Shown here piece by piece: positions 11,301-22,665 of a stretch of DNA of 64,000 nucleotides (position 1 is its first letter; each line of letters begins with the position of its first letter). Made by a program: the position numbers and the translations under genes. The notes under the pieces were generated by a model. The model made no database searches. It was not told the DNA's origin and saw only the letters and a program-made list of their open reading frames with translations. The DNA comes from Sciurus carolinensis (lineage: Eukaryota; Chordata; Mammalia; Rodentia; Sciuridae). The stretch covers positions 171,487,598-171,551,597 of the forward strand of contig NC_062217.1 of NCBI RefSeq assembly GCF_902686445.1, read 5' to 3'.

Positions 11301-12648
11301 GGAAGGTGTGGCTTTCTTGTCTGATCTCTGTCTTTTCATCTCTAAACAGAGAATTTCGAATGAATGCTTTGAGGTGTTTCCCAGCTCTGGAACTCAACAT
11401 TACTATTCTGTATTCAGGCGACAACTTGAGGAGTTCATGGCCAATTCCTTCCTTCAGTGCAGACTGCCCTTCCGTCCCCATCTGATGTGCCCCTGCCGAC
11501 CATGGCTCTCCCTGCTCTACCCACCAGCCACGCTGGCCTTCCAGCTCCACTGAGTCAGGCCTGTGCCGCCTGAGACCTCTGCACTGGGCCTTCTCTTCTC
11601 CTGGACAGTCTGCACCGTGGCCCATGTGCTGGCACCTTCTCAGGAGGCCTGTCCCACCACGCCTCAGATTGCCCGTTGCCTCCATCACTCTCGGATAAAC
11701 CACCAACTTCTGTTTTCTTTATGACCTGAAAGAACTTATTTTTTCTTGGCTCTCTCCCCAAGTAGGACAAATATTTATTGAGTAGCTATTGTATGCCAGG
11801 CACTATTTCATGCACTGGGAAATAGCATTAGAAAAAAAAAAAGATTGCAGTGTCCCTTACATTCCAGGGCCCAGAGGACAAAAAACTAGCAATAGCAAGA
11901 ACAAATTCTCTCTTGCACAAGTGTACACATGTTCTGTCAGTGATAAGAGTCATCATCAGATGAGAGAAAGGTGAGACTGGGCTGCTGTGTTAGATGTGGT
12001 GTGGTCTCTTTGGAGGAGGTGACATTCAGCTGAGACTTGAGTGAAGGCTGGGTGTGGTCCTGAGCGCAGGTTCCAGTGACGGGACTTTCTTGCTCATGGG
12101 AATGAAATTTCATACTCAGGTCTTCAGTTATCTGTGATTTATCTGAGAAGGGGCCTGAGGTAGGGTCTGTTTTGTTTTTCTGTATTGCTAAGCAGCTTTC
12201 CCTCCATGCATCTGTGTCCTGCGATGGCCTTGTGTTCCTAGGACCTGTTCAACATCCTGGTCTTTGCAGCCCAGTGTTAAAAGTCACGCTGTCTTCATTT
12301 CTGCCCTTTCCGAGTCACTCCTGGGTTCCAGGACTGTGGATCTTCCTGCACATTCTTCTGCAAGGTCCTTCTGCTCTTTATCCTACAGTCAGTTTCCAAG
12401 TTCCATGAATAATCTTCCCTGAGATTTTGGTGGAAATTGCTAGGAGTTTATGACTTTGTGGAGGAAAGCCCAGCCCTTAGTGTCGAGGTCTTCCATGGTG
12501 AACCTGCCCTGCTCCTCTGTGTCTTCCATCCACTTTATCACCCATCAATGCAGTATTGTCATCGTTTCAGAAAGGTAGCCTTTGTTGTGTTTTGTGATGT
12601 TATTTTGCCATGACCACAGTTGAAGAAGGTTATTGATCGTTATTGCAG
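8358..12648 (+). other. DOCK1: DOCK1 intron, 4,291 bp
   Basis: The donor is GTGAGT, and the acceptor tattgcag has few pyrimidines upstream. The intron is mostly GC-rich single-copy sequence. A MIR-like piece lies near 9710-9830, an L2/MIR-like piece near 10230-10350 and near 11180-11290, and a clearer L2 3' end at about 11764-12085. No exon was recognised on either strand. Confidence 0.8.
11764..12085 (+). repeat. L2 LINE 3' end remnant
   Basis: The segment opens with aaatatttattgagtagcta and gccaggcactatttcatgca. It continues through a ttacattccagggccc stretch and ends around gaggtgacattcagctgag and acttgagtgaaggctgg. These are the landmarks of the ancient L2 LINE 3' region in the right order. 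An internal poly-A stretch at 11831-11842 is probably a later expansion. Family assignment is from memory. Confidence 0.65.
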
Positions 12649-12752
12649 CCAAGGATAAATCTGAGAAGATATTCGCGCTGGCGTTTGTGAAGCTGATGAG
12701 GTACGACGGGACCACCCTGAGAGACGGAGAGCACGACCTCATCGTCTACAAG
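12649..12752 (+). CDS. DOCK1: DOCK1 exon, DHR-1 domain
   Basis: This 104-nt exon starts with CC (completing a serine) after ttattgcag and ends with AAG before GTAGGC. It encodes [20 protein letters not shown] and then [14 protein letters not shown]. The motif [23 protein letters not shown] is characteristic of DHR-1 in DOCK1 and close paralogs (about residues 522-555). The sequence is fully intact and essentially identical to human as I remember it. The acceptor tract is interrupted by purines, which is unusual but the AG and reading phase are unambiguous. Confidence 0.96.
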
Positions 12753-13117
12753 GTAGGCCGTTCTGCCCTGCCGCCATGCGCACTTTGACTCTGTCCTGTC
12801 TGGCTTCCTGACCTGCATCTGCCACCGTCAGGAGAAAGCAGCTAGCTAGCTCCACTCGATCATGTGTATGAGTGTTTCTGATGACCAGCCCTTTAACTGT
12901 GCCCCTAATGAGATGATGGACAGTGACACCTTCAGTGCTATGTAGAAAAGCTGCAGAGGTGAACTGATGGAGAGGAAGAAGGGCCAGGACTAAAACACCT
13001 CGGCAGCACCACCTGACAGCGGCTGTGGTGTTAGAAGGGTCCAGGACGACAGCCCGTGGAAAAGCTGGGCTTCACTACCCAAGTGCTGTTTGACCTGCTG
13101 TGTAACTAAACTTGCAG
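12753..13117 (+). other. DOCK1: DOCK1 intron, 365 bp
   Basis: This short intron has donor GTAGGC and acceptor aaacttgcag. I see no repeat or regulatory signal in it. Confidence 0.9.
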
Positions 13118-13301
13118 GCCGAGGCCAAGAAGCTGGAAGACGCAGCGACATACTTGAGTCTGCCCTCGACAAAAGCGGAGTTAGAAGAGAAGGGCCACTC
13201 GGCCACGGGCAAGAGCATGCAGAGTCTGGGCAGCTGCACCATCAGCAAGGACTCCTTTCAGATCTCCACGCTGGTGTGCTCCACCAAGCTGACCCAGAAT
13301 G
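13118..13301 (+). CDS. DOCK1: DOCK1 exon, end of DHR-1
   Basis: At 184 nt this is the longest exon in the window. It encodes 61 residues from AEAKKLEDAATYLSLPSTKA to STKLTQN plus one base of a valine codon, and lies between aaacttgcag and the donor GTGAGT. It covers about residues 556-616. The ATYLSLPSTKAELEEKG and SFQISTLVCSTKLTQN segments close the DHR-1 C2 fold, whose boundary is near residue 609 in human. The insert between them (GHSATGKSMQSLGSCTISKD) is serine- and glycine-rich and likely a flexible loop. The reading frame is intact. Confidence 0.96.
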
Positions 13302-13524
13302 GTGAGTTGGGGCAGGACCACGCCCCCGGGACCTTTCGTCTTCTGCCCCAATTGTTTTCGGCTTGCTCGTTGAGTGGAGGGAGGTATTTCCTGTGGGTGT
13401 GTGTATGTCATTCATTCCGTCCCTCGCCAGTGACCCGTGTGGATGATGGCACCTGAAAGAGGAGGTGACATTCGTCATAGTTTAAAATTCACACTTCTAT
13501 TTTGGTCCAGGGTGTGACTTTATG

Positions 13525-13690
13525 TGAGACAAAACAGTGGACTACACAGACCTGCGATTGAGTCCCGGTTCTAGGTTAACCCTGGGTATGACCTTGAGCA
13601 AGTGTTCCCTGAACCTGGTCTGTAGACATGGAGTAAGTCCTGCCTCCAGGGCTGTCTGAGGGGTCCACGAGCTGCAGGATTGCAGGATTC
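13525..13690 (+). repeat. MIR-like SINE remnant
   Basis: The order gattgagtcccggttctag, then gggtatgaccttgagcaagt, then a ctgtctgaggggtccacgag stretch mirrors the sense MIR consensus (tRNA-related head, core, and 'gggttgt-gaggatt' part). It is divergent, so the edges are approximate. Confidence 0.55.
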
Positions 13691-16270
13691 CCACCCTCTT
13701 TGTATCTTTCCCTGTCTCAGCAGCTCATTGAGATAATTCCCGGTTATCATTGTTTGGTAAAAGTTGGTGTGTGTGGCATTTTCGAGTGCCCCTTACTGCG
13801 TGAGACTCATGCACACAAAGCTCAGCCTAACACAGCAGATCACTCATCGGCTGGTGCCTGGTGTCCCTGGGCTGGAGCGGTGGACTGCTCAGAGTTCATT
13901 ACCACAACTTGCCTCCTCCCCAGCAACACCGCCACCGGCCGGGGTGCTTCTTATTCAGAGCACATGGGCTTTGTTGTTGCCACTCTGTCTGGAGGAGGGA
14001 GAGACTCCTGTGCACAAATCTTTCATTTAAAAATTGCATCCCCTTAATGTGACCGTATCACGGCCGTGCAGAGGGACTTTATGCTCTCTTGAAACTGAGC
14101 CTGAAAATCCAATTTTTTCCTCCTAACTGCCCGATATGGATTGTGATTATTAATGTCTGTTGCTATCAGGCATTGCATCTCTGGGGGTTGTCTGTCAATC
14201 ATGGCAGTAGTTTTGGATTTGCCAGGGGGCAGGCATCTTTTGGACTTTAATGGGATTAGCACGGGACAAAAGTAACCCCTCAGGTGGAAGCCTGGACCCT
14301 GGTGGAGGTGTCAGGGCGCCCTACAGGTTTGGGCAGGCCAGCCCTGGGTCACGTGCTCGTCAAGCTTCCTGCTCTGGGCTCTCTGAGCTCTTCTGAGGAG
14401 TTAATGTTTGCAGGTAATGCTTTCTCACCATTGCTCTCATGAGGAAACTGCTTGGGGTGTGGGGCAATAGGTCACTCAAAACGCTTTCTGTGTGTTTGCA
14501 TAGGACTGTATGCAGATGCTTTAAGGCCACTTGGATATATTTGGGTACAAATGCTCTAAGGCCATTTGGGTGCATTTTTCTAAGATTACTCCTGTTTTGC
14601 CTGAAGCATTTTAAAGTGTCCTGCTGGTCCAGGAATCCCAGGAGCAAATGAAAAGCCTCACCTGGGGATTAGGTCTGAGCAGGCTGGTGGATAGGGTGGG
14701 AGCGCACAGAGGGCTTGCAGGCTTGGTCCCAGGGAACCTGCGGTCAACGGCGCTGCCCCAGCACAACAAAGGTTGTCTTCTGGATATGACCCTAATGGTC
14801 CCCCTGTGCCTGAAGACTACAGTGTTGGCACCTCATTTAACCCAGGGCAAAGGTGACATTTCCAATGGGTTGCCATCCCATGTGAGTGGCACTTCAGGTT
14901 CTTAGTAGGTCCTGGACGAGTGAGCTGCTGTGTATGGACATCATCTCTCTGCAGGAAGCCACCATCTTATACCTGGGTCATGTTCCAAAAGCACTTTTGG
15001 ATGTTGTTATTTGCAGCTTGAATATATTTCCCCCATAAGACAATGTTCTGAGTGGCAGGTGTAGCCCACATGTCCCTGGACAGGAGACTGGGAACCTGGA
15101 GGTCCCCCAGGGCGTGGTGTTCATCCCTCTTTCACCTCCCAGCTCCCCGAGTCTCACCACTGCAGGGCGATTCCCTCCCTGGAACCGAGGGAGAGGGCGC
15201 CCCGGACTCGGCAGCAGCTGTTGCTGGGCAACAAGGAAATTCCGATGTGATGCTGCTCGCTGGAGCAGAGGGGGATGTCGGGGATTTCGTTTCACACCAG
15301 CAGCGGTGCCCCTTTGTGGGATGGTGGCAGGTCAGGTGTGTACAAGGTGGAGCTGCCCCAGTTGGCGTCTAAGCATCGAGTCCCAGGTTTTCCTTTGAGA
15401 CAGCCGTGATTTGTTACCGGGAAGTTCCATTATTTAGGGAGAAGCGGTAGCTGAATAGTCAACAAGGCTGCATTAAATATCTCTGTCCTCTGCATTATGC
15501 TGGCTGCCAGGGGAGATATAAAAAGAAGTTCAAGATGTGGTTCCTCTGCTCACTTAGCTTACTGTATAATCAGAGGAAAAGAGCCACGAAGCAAAGAATG
15601 ATCACGGCCCAACTGCAATGCGGTCCCAAGGGCATGGAGAACGGGGAGCCTCCTGTGACCTGGTTCCCTGCAGGGCCTGGCCAGCTCTGCTTTCTTCCTC
15701 CTCCAGGTGATCTACTCATATCCCCAGCTGGACTTCTCCAGTTTGCAGTGCAGAGGTAGATCTCAGCTCAGCCACATCCCGCATGCTGCCAACTTTGCAG
15801 GAATGGGATCAGATTATGATTTGGGTTCCACTAAAGAAACTGGTTGTAACTTGTGAAATGGAAATCTTAACCCGGGACCATGAGTGTGCCGGGGCAGGCT
15901 GAAACCTTTCCCGCAACTTCATTGTCGACTAGAAATTGAAACACATGGACTTTCACAATGAATGAATACACTTTCACTTTCAGATCATGCTGCTGTTAGT
16001 ATTTTGTGCTGGGCCTTGGGCTATTTCCTTTTCTTTTTTTAAGTCTACTTTCTATTTTTTATTTGTTCTATTTAGCTATACATGACAGTAGAATGCTTTT
16101 TTTTATACCGATTGTGTCTTTTCATTCTACCGCAGTCCTGCAAATTTTTGCAACATCGTCCCTATTGTTCAGATGAGAAAACAGGGAAGCGACTTGCACA
16201 GGGTCCCATAATTGCTGCCTTTAAGCCCAGCATATGTATCATAGTGAATGTGGGGCTATCCCCTTTTGGT

Positions 16271-16509
16271 GTTTTATGTTTTTGTTTTTGTTTTGGTACT
16301 GGGGATTGAACTTGAACTCAGAGGCACTCAACCATTGAGCCATATCCCAGCCCCTTTAAAAAAAAATTTTTTTTAAAATTTTTTATTTAGAGACAGGGTC
16401 TGAGTTGCTTAGGGCCTTGCTAAGTTGCTGAGGCTGGCTTTGAACTCTCGATTCTCCTGCCTCAGCTTCCCACATTCCTGGAATTACAGGCCTGCACCAC
16501 CACGCTCAG
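16271..16509 (-). mobile_element. B1-dID (MEN-type) SINE, antisense
   Basis: Read on the minus strand, a 7SL-derived B1 monomer comes first: ggcctgtaattccaggaatg, then gaggctgaggcagg, and a final gagacagggtct on the + strand. An A-rich linker and an ID (tRNA-derived) unit follow, the latter ending in a 'ccagtaccaaa'-type tail. The fused B1+ID arrangement is typical of squirrels and their relatives. Flanking 11-bp direct repeats ccccttttggt at 16260-16270 and 16510-16520 are perfect and mark it as a retroposed insertion. Confidence 0.9.
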
Positions 16510-17483
16510 CCCCTTTTGGTTTTGATTCTTCCCTTTACCAGCTATACTTGCAGTGAGGTCAAATGAATGAAATATTCTATCTTTCTAGTATCAACTAAAA
16601 ACTTTTGTTTTGTTTTGTTTTTTTTGGTTACAGTTTTTATAGCTGGATTTGGTTCCTGATGAGCATAAGCAATAAATTAGGTGCACTTGGCTAATTGCAT
16701 TTTTTTCAAGTAATGGAGCATTAGTACAACTTCCCATGACAATGCATAGGCAGAAGTCCTTTCCTAGAGAGGCTGTGGGTCCGTCTTTCTACCTTAGAGT
16801 ACAACTTGGTATCTTAAACAAACTCCTTTAAATTAAAACAAATACTTTAAGAAAAAAACCCAGCATATTTAATCCTTGATTTTTCTGTTAAAAAGACTCA
16901 AGGGGCACAATGTAAGCAAAATCACAGCAATAAGGACAAGCAGTTCCAGAAGCCAGACAGGAAGCTCAGCTCCAAGTGGCCTCAGTGGTCCAAGGTTGTT
17001 GTAGCTCCAAGGACCTTGCAGGGTGGTTGCCTTGCAGTTTCAGTGCTTTAATGTCTTATTAATTATTTTATATCAGTTTATCTAAAAAATTAAGTGAAAG
17101 CCTAAAGACTTGTTTCCAAGCAGGAGAAACCCCCTTGGCAGGAGATGCCAGGGTAGCTCCTCTGGGTAGGCAGCCCCTGCTGGGCCCTGTGGTGGCTGCA
17201 GCTGCCTTCCTGTAGATTCAGAGGTCAGTCTTCAGGTCCCCAAATGTGGAAGTTTTAAAGCTTCCACATGGTAAGTGTAGTTGGAAATAATGACTTCAGC
17301 TGCTCTCGGTGCTTAGTATGTCGCTACAGAGTAATGGGATATTTAGCAGGTGAGCTTTTTGAAATAGGGTTGATTTTTCTATTAAAGAACATCTAATGGA
17401 GACCCGGGCCTGGCCTGGCGTGGGTGCGGGAGGGCGGGCACTTGAGGCCGGGCGGGCTGGAGCTGACCGTCCCTCTCTTGCAG

Positions 17484-17581
17484 TGGGCCTCCTGGGCTTG
17501 CTCAAGTGGCGCTCCAACACCAGCCTGCTGCAGCAGCACCTCCGGCAGCTCATGAAGGTGGACGGCGGGGAGGTGGTGAAG
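17484..17581 (+). CDS. DOCK1: DOCK1 exon, helical scaffold after DHR-1
   Basis: This 98-nt exon opens with TG (completing GTG, valine) after tctcttgcag and ends with AAG before GTAAGG. It encodes GLLGLLKWRSNTSLLQQHLR followed by QLMKVDGGEVVK (about residues 618-649). This begins the alpha-helical armadillo-like scaffold between DHR-1 and DHR-2, and the LLGLLKWR and LMKVDGGEVVK segments are DOCK1-like. Two residues differ from the human protein as I recall it: glycine at the residue after valine where I expect aspartate (GGC for GAC), and histidine for asparagine in QQHLR. Neither disrupts the frame. Confidence 0.94.
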
Positions 17582-18439
17582 GTAAGGTGCCTGAGGACCT
17601 TCAGGCTGCAGTTTTCTTGTGCTTTCCGACGGACGTGGGCGCTGACCCCATGGCTGTGTAGGTTCTGGTTACACACACAGTGCACCCCCTGAACGGACCG
17701 CCAGGTCAGCCGGGAGTTTTCTGTGGCCAGTGTCCTGGGTTCCGTTTCCTCTTCTGATGGGTCCTATGCAGCGCTGGCCACAGCTTAGTGGCCTCCGCAA
17801 GTCCCACTTTGACCTGCTGTAAGGTGGGATGGTGACGGTGTCTTGTCCAGGGGTTGTTGAAGATCCGACAGCCTGTGCCTGGCCTGCGGGATGTGCTGTG
17901 TGTGTCACTCCTGCTGTGTCCATGGCCGTGCCTCCTTGTGACCTGGAACCTGGGCCCGTCTGCGGCCTGGAGGATTGTGGTGCGGGAGCCAGCACAGCCT
18001 GAGTCATACCTTGCTCCTTTTCTTTCCTGCGATCGAGGGCTGTTCTCACCTCACACCTCAGCTCTGGAGGTGCGTGGGGTGCCACCATTTCTTCCAGCCT
18101 TCGCAGCTCAGAGTCTGAGATCCGGCAGTTGAGGGCGTGGGGGATCTGAGATCCCTTTGATTACTCAGCTCCCAGATTCTTGATCTGGGATTGTTAATGG
18201 TGCTGCTCTTTCTTCCGGTATGGGGTACTCCTTTCCTCTCACGTACCACACAGGGTGCTTGGGTGGCTTTTCCTGGCACATGGGAAATGCCTTCTCATTT
18301 GCAGTGAGTTCTGTGTGAGTCAGGGATGCTGACCTGGTCACCAGCATGCGGTGTGTAGTGAGCAAGGTCTCCACAGCGAAGTCTGTACATTTCCTGCCTC
18401 GGTTCCCTCACCCTCTATGAGAAGTGCCAGGGAAGGGAG

Positions 18440-18760
18440 CCTGCCTTATCTCTGCAAAATTAATTACTTAAAATGGCCTTAATTAACTAGCAATGTGCTT
18501 AACTTCAGAATGAATTAATCTGGTTGCACTACTTTCCTAAATTCCTTGTATAACCATTTAGACATATCCGTGCTAATCTTAAAATTTTAATCATCTTCTC
18601 AATCCTAGCCCTCTACCAATGGCTTGGACAATGTTAATTGCATTTTAAACTTCCCCGGGTTCTATAAATTCCCCAGTTCAAATGGAAACTGGGTGAATAC
18701 GTGAACATACTTTAGAAGACACCAGTTAATGAAATTTTGTCCTCTTTAAGTCTCTGTGTC
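18440..18760. other. AT-rich unassigned block, possible conserved element
   Basis: About 300 bp of AT-rich sequence stands out in a GC-rich intron. It contains several TAATTA/TTAATTAA-type motifs (for example around 18460-18487) and no recognisable repeat family. Such blocks in introns of developmental genes can be conserved enhancers, but that is inference; only the composition and motif content are visible here. Confidence 0.35.
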
Positions 18761-20049
18761 ACGTCAGGAGTTCTCTGTACTTCTGTTGACCTTTTGTGGC
18801 TTACCAGGAAAGGCGTAGAACGGTGTTGTCCTGCTCCCCATCCCCAGGTCTAATGTACCGTCCCTGATGCTTGTTCGTCCCTGGGAAGGATTTTCCCATC
18901 TCTCCCACCTTCCTGTACACAGGGTACGCAGGTGGCCTTCTCGCCTCACCTACTGTGTGCCTGACCTTGCCTTCTCCCTTTGCTGGCACGTCCCACAGAC
19001 TTTTTTGTGCCCACAGAGGTGACCTTAGTGTCTAAGCCACTGGCTGTCAATGGTGAGGGCTTGAGGAATTCCCGGGCTGCCAAGGGTTCCTTTTGCTTCA
19101 TTTAGGGATGCCAGCAGGTTGTGGGTCCTGGTGCGTCTAGTTGAGGCCTCCCTTCTGTGTGTTCATAACTGATCGTAGGAAGAGGGCCTGTTTGACAGAT
19201 TGAGGAAGGTTCTGATATATTCAGTTAAAGCAATAGTTTCCCATTAAATTGGAGAATGAAATTGGTGATTTTGGTTCTTTAGCGGGTGGTCTCAGAGACA
19301 GGGTGGGGTTCCCGCAGAAGCCCTCCTCTGCCTCCACGCGGGGACCCTCTTGCCCAGCTCACCCGACCACACAACTCTGCAGCCGCATGAGGGAGGCTCT
19401 GGCTGTTCCTGCTCTGCTGACCAGGTCAGTGGTCTGCCTGCGATTGGTCGTCCTCCTTTAGGCTTTGCGTAAACTGGAAGCGACTGGCGGGAACATGAGT
19501 TGTTGGCAGATGGTGCACAGTTTGAACTTTGCAAAGATTCACATTCTGAAAATGAAGGAACATGCTGGCAGAGTTATAGGGTGGCGCGAGCCAGGTGACC
19601 ACAGGGCCTCTTGAGCCCTCGCTGTCCAGACTAGCGAGCCTTTGGGTCAGGGTGGTTTAGTTCTCTGCCATTTATAGGTGGCATTTTCTGATATAACCTG
19701 GGGGCCAGGCGGCACAGTAGACTACAATGAAGATTTGCCCCAGTGATTCTTGGCTCTCTTGCTGGGCGTGGGGCTGTCCTCCCTCCCGGGGACTTCCACC
19801 TCTGTGACCGGTTCCATGACGCAGGTGGATGAAGCAGGGCCTGTACGTGCTCAGAGAAGGTTCCCATGGTTTGGTTCCCGCGTCTCAGGGCTGTGACCAT
19901 TTGAGACCCTCTGTGTGGTCTGCAAGGACCTCTGGATATTGGCATAGGCTGGACCATTTCGGAAGCATCCAGACCTATGTGATTCAGTCATTGCTTTGAT
20001 GTTCTTGCTATGGGGCCACCTTACCCACTCTTCCTTTTACAAAATAGTG

Positions 20050-20520
20050 GTTTCTTCAGGATTCTATTCTAGTCCATAGAATCCACCCCTTCATTCTGTC
20101 CAAGTTGGTGGCACAGTGTGCGGTCACCCCCTCTGTTTGACGCCAGAGCCTGTCCTCCCCTGAACGAAGCCTCCCACCCGAGGCAGCCACTGCCGTCCTT
20201 CCTGCAGCCAGCATCCCGGCTGCCGAGATTTCCTGCTCTGGACAATTCACATTAACAGAGTCACGTGAAATGTGATCTTCAGTGTGCGGCTTCTTTCTCT
20301 TGCAGTGTCTCAGGGAGGCGTGCGTGTGGTAGCAGGGTAGGGCCTCACCCCTCTTGTGGCCGGGGCGCATCCCGTGGCAGGGTGGACCCTGACTGCTCTT
20401 CCTGGGTCAGCTGATGGGGGTTGGTGGTGTTTCCACTGGGGGGTTCAGTGAGGAGCAGTGCTGCTGTGCATATTGCGGGCTGGTCTGGGGTGAGTACTTT
20501 GCCTTTCTTTTGGATGTGGA
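20050..20520 (-). repeat. L1 LINE fossil (antisense)
   Basis: The + strand reads like the antisense of a L1 3' end: gctctggacaattcacatta, then acagagtcacgtgaaatgtg, then ggcttctttctcttgcagtg, followed by text resembling 'ggttggtttccac' and 'ttgcgggctgg'. It is heavily mutated towards GC, so both the limits and the subfamily are uncertain. Confidence 0.45.
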
Positions 20521-21421
20521 CCGAGGATGAGGTTGTCGAGTCCTCTGCAGGCACGTCTGTCCTCGCAGGAATCGTCTCTTGTCCAGAGCCACAGCCCCGT
20601 GTAACCACTGCCCGCCTCGGGTGCACCAGGGCTTCTGGACCTCCACTTCCACGCTCGCCGTGTCCGTCTCGGGCGTAGCCTTCCTGGCGGGTTTGCGGTG
20701 GCGTTCGCTGTGATTCATTGTCCCTGACCACTGATGGTGGCGTGTGCTGTGTGCTCCTTTGCGTGGCCAGTCCCACTCCATGCCCACTGCTGTCCCCTCC
20801 AGTGCCACCTCTGGTCCGTCTTCCGCTCCCTTCACGGGAGCAGGGAGGAGCATCTGCTGGTGAGAAGTCTCGGTTTCTCTTCGTTCATGAGGCCTCTTGT
20901 TCTACGGGCTCATATTGCTTTGGTAGATTTCAGTCGACTGCTTTATCGATTCTGGTTGGAGAAGTGCCCTCTGGCTCTGCTGAGGACCCTGGTTTCAGAA
21001 TCACACTCCTCTTCTGTCCTCGGCATCTCGCTGGGTGGAAGGCCCTTTCTGTTCTCGGCTGGAACCTGACCCTGTGCGACTTCCGCCCAGGCTGACGTCC
21101 TGCACTCCGTGTGTGTAGAGAGATCAGATCCTTCTCTAGAGTCGCTGTCCAGTGCTTTGTCACCAGCCGGATGAGAACCAGAACGTGGGCTGGGCAGGTC
21201 CCAGGGCTGGGGTGGGCTGGTCCTCCCCTCAGGTGGCATGTCTGCTTGGGATTCACTGGGGAGGTTCTTTCCCTGGGCGTCCGATGGCTGAGTAAACCCA
21301 GATGGTAGGTGCTTTCTAGGTGGCGCTGGGGGCAGGTGGGTGTTTGGCGTCTTGGGGGAGGCAGCAGTGATTCTGGTGTGGGGGACGGGGGCCGTGACGT
21401 TGTCCCTGTGCGTCTGTGCAG

Positions 21422-21511
21422 TTCCTGCAGGACACCCTGGACGCCCTCTTCAACATCATGATGGAGAACTCGGAGAGCGAGACTTTTGACACCCTGGTGT
21501 TTGATGCCTTG
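21422..21511 (+). CDS. DOCK1: DOCK1 exon, helical scaffold
   Basis: This 90-nt exon (30 codons, phase 0 at both ends) runs from TTC after gtctgtgcag to TTG before GTAAGA. It encodes [20 protein letters not shown] followed by [10 protein letters not shown] (about residues 650-679). These form amphipathic helices of the region between DHR-1 and DHR-2. The [18 protein letters not shown] pattern is shared with other DOCK-A members; the [11 protein letters not shown] end continues directly into [13 protein letters not shown] of the next exon. Its symmetrical phase means that skipping would be frame-neutral. Confidence 0.96.
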
Positions 21512-21771
21512 GTAAGAGACCTTCCCTTCCTGCTGGGGAGCAGGGGGCTGCCCCACAGTCCCCCAAAGACGTCCAGTCAAAGGGGAGGCGTGGGCAGGTG
21601 GAAAGAGCCTTTCCCTGTGGAACTAGTTGTGCACATGCCAACTGGATGGGAAGATAGGAAGGGGAACCCGCCAATGCTGTGGTCCCTTTCCTCTAGTAGA
21701 CCTGTTGGAGGAAGGTTCCAGAATGGTTGCTGTCATGTTGTTACTGAAAATATTGCTGATTAATTTGACAG

Positions 21772-21872
21772 GTTTTTATCATCGGACTAATTGCCGATAG
21801 AAAGTTCCAGCATTTTAACCCCGTTTTGGAGACCTACATTAAGAAGCACTTCAGTGCGACGTTGGCCTACAC
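21772..21872 (+). CDS. DOCK1: DOCK1 exon, helical scaffold
   Basis: This 101-nt exon starts at GTT after taatttgacag, only 260 bp from the previous exon, and ends in AC before GTGAGT. It encodes [20 protein letters not shown] followed by [13 protein letters not shown] plus two bases of a threonine codon (about residues 680-712). The [21 protein letters not shown] segment is among the most conserved parts of the scaffold in DOCK1/2/5. It is intact, with all residues as expected. Confidence 0.96.
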
Positions 21873-22427
21873 GTGAGTCTTTCATTTGTTTCAAAACCAG
21901 CACTTCTTTTTCTTGAATGCTTAAGTGTCTAGAGTCTTTTTTGTCTACGACTTTTGGCAGTGACTGTACATTTCCCTCCTCAAAACTTTGAATTTACTGG
22001 GATGATTTTTATTATTGTGTCCCTCTTAACAGGCCTTGCAATCTTGTTGAAAGAGATACGTGGTCAATTATCCTAACGTGCTGGAATAAATTCTTGTTCT
22101 CCTCCCTACCTTCCATGCATCTTTGAGCATTTTGGTTTATGCTCGATGAGGCTGATACGTGCATGTGGAGTGTCTGCCACACTGGGAATTCCCAACAGGC
22201 CTGATGAACGAGGGAATGGATGTGCCCTGTTGTGGGGTGATGGGTTGTATGGTGTGAATTAAATGCCGTTTGTTCTCTTCAGTGTTATCTCCTTGCCTTC
22301 CCTTCGACTCCACAAGCTTCAGCTCTAACTGACTTACATTCTTGGTTGCACACCCAATGTCCCCAGAGGTCCCCAGAGGATGGCAATACACACCGGGTGT
22401 GTTCACCTCTGGGCCTTGAGTTCGACA

Positions 22428-22665
22428 GCATAGTCCTGGAGTTCACCTGCCTGAGCATAAGATCTACTTTGTAACTTATAAGCTCTGTGGTCTTGGGCAA
22501 GTTGCTTAACCTCTCTGGTCTTCACCTTCTTGTCTGTGAAAAGGACATGGTTGTAGATTTGTTTGAAATTTTTAATGAGTTATTACATGTAGCATGCTTA
22601 GGAGAATCCCTGATGCTTAGAAAGCACTAAGTAGTTGCTGGATTTCATTATCATTAGAGTTGTTA
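22428..22665 (+). repeat. MIR SINE remnant
   Basis: A good match to the sense MIR consensus from memory: ctctgtggtcttgggcaagt, tgcttaacctctctggtctt, caccttcttgtctgtgaaaa and a 3' part with gagttattacatgtagcatg. The order and spacing of these landmarks make this the clearest MIR copy in the window. Confidence 0.8.

Larger units (their letters stand above)
13302..17483 (+). other. DOCK1: DOCK1 intron, 4,182 bp
   Basis: The donor is GTGAGT and the acceptor ccctctcttgcag is strong. The intron contains a MIR-like piece (about 13525-13690), an L2/MIR-like piece near 15480-15620, a dispersed repeat fragment around 16030-16090 and an antisense B1-dID SINE (16271-16509). Other parts were not assigned. 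No exon was recognised. Confidence 0.8.
17582..21421 (+). other. DOCK1: DOCK1 intron, 3,840 bp
   Basis: The donor is GTAAGG and the acceptor gtctgtgcag. The intron holds a MIR-like piece near 17790-17885, an AT-rich block at about 18440-18760 and an old antisense L1-like region from about 20050 to 20520. The remaining sequence is GC-rich and unassigned. Confidence 0.8.
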
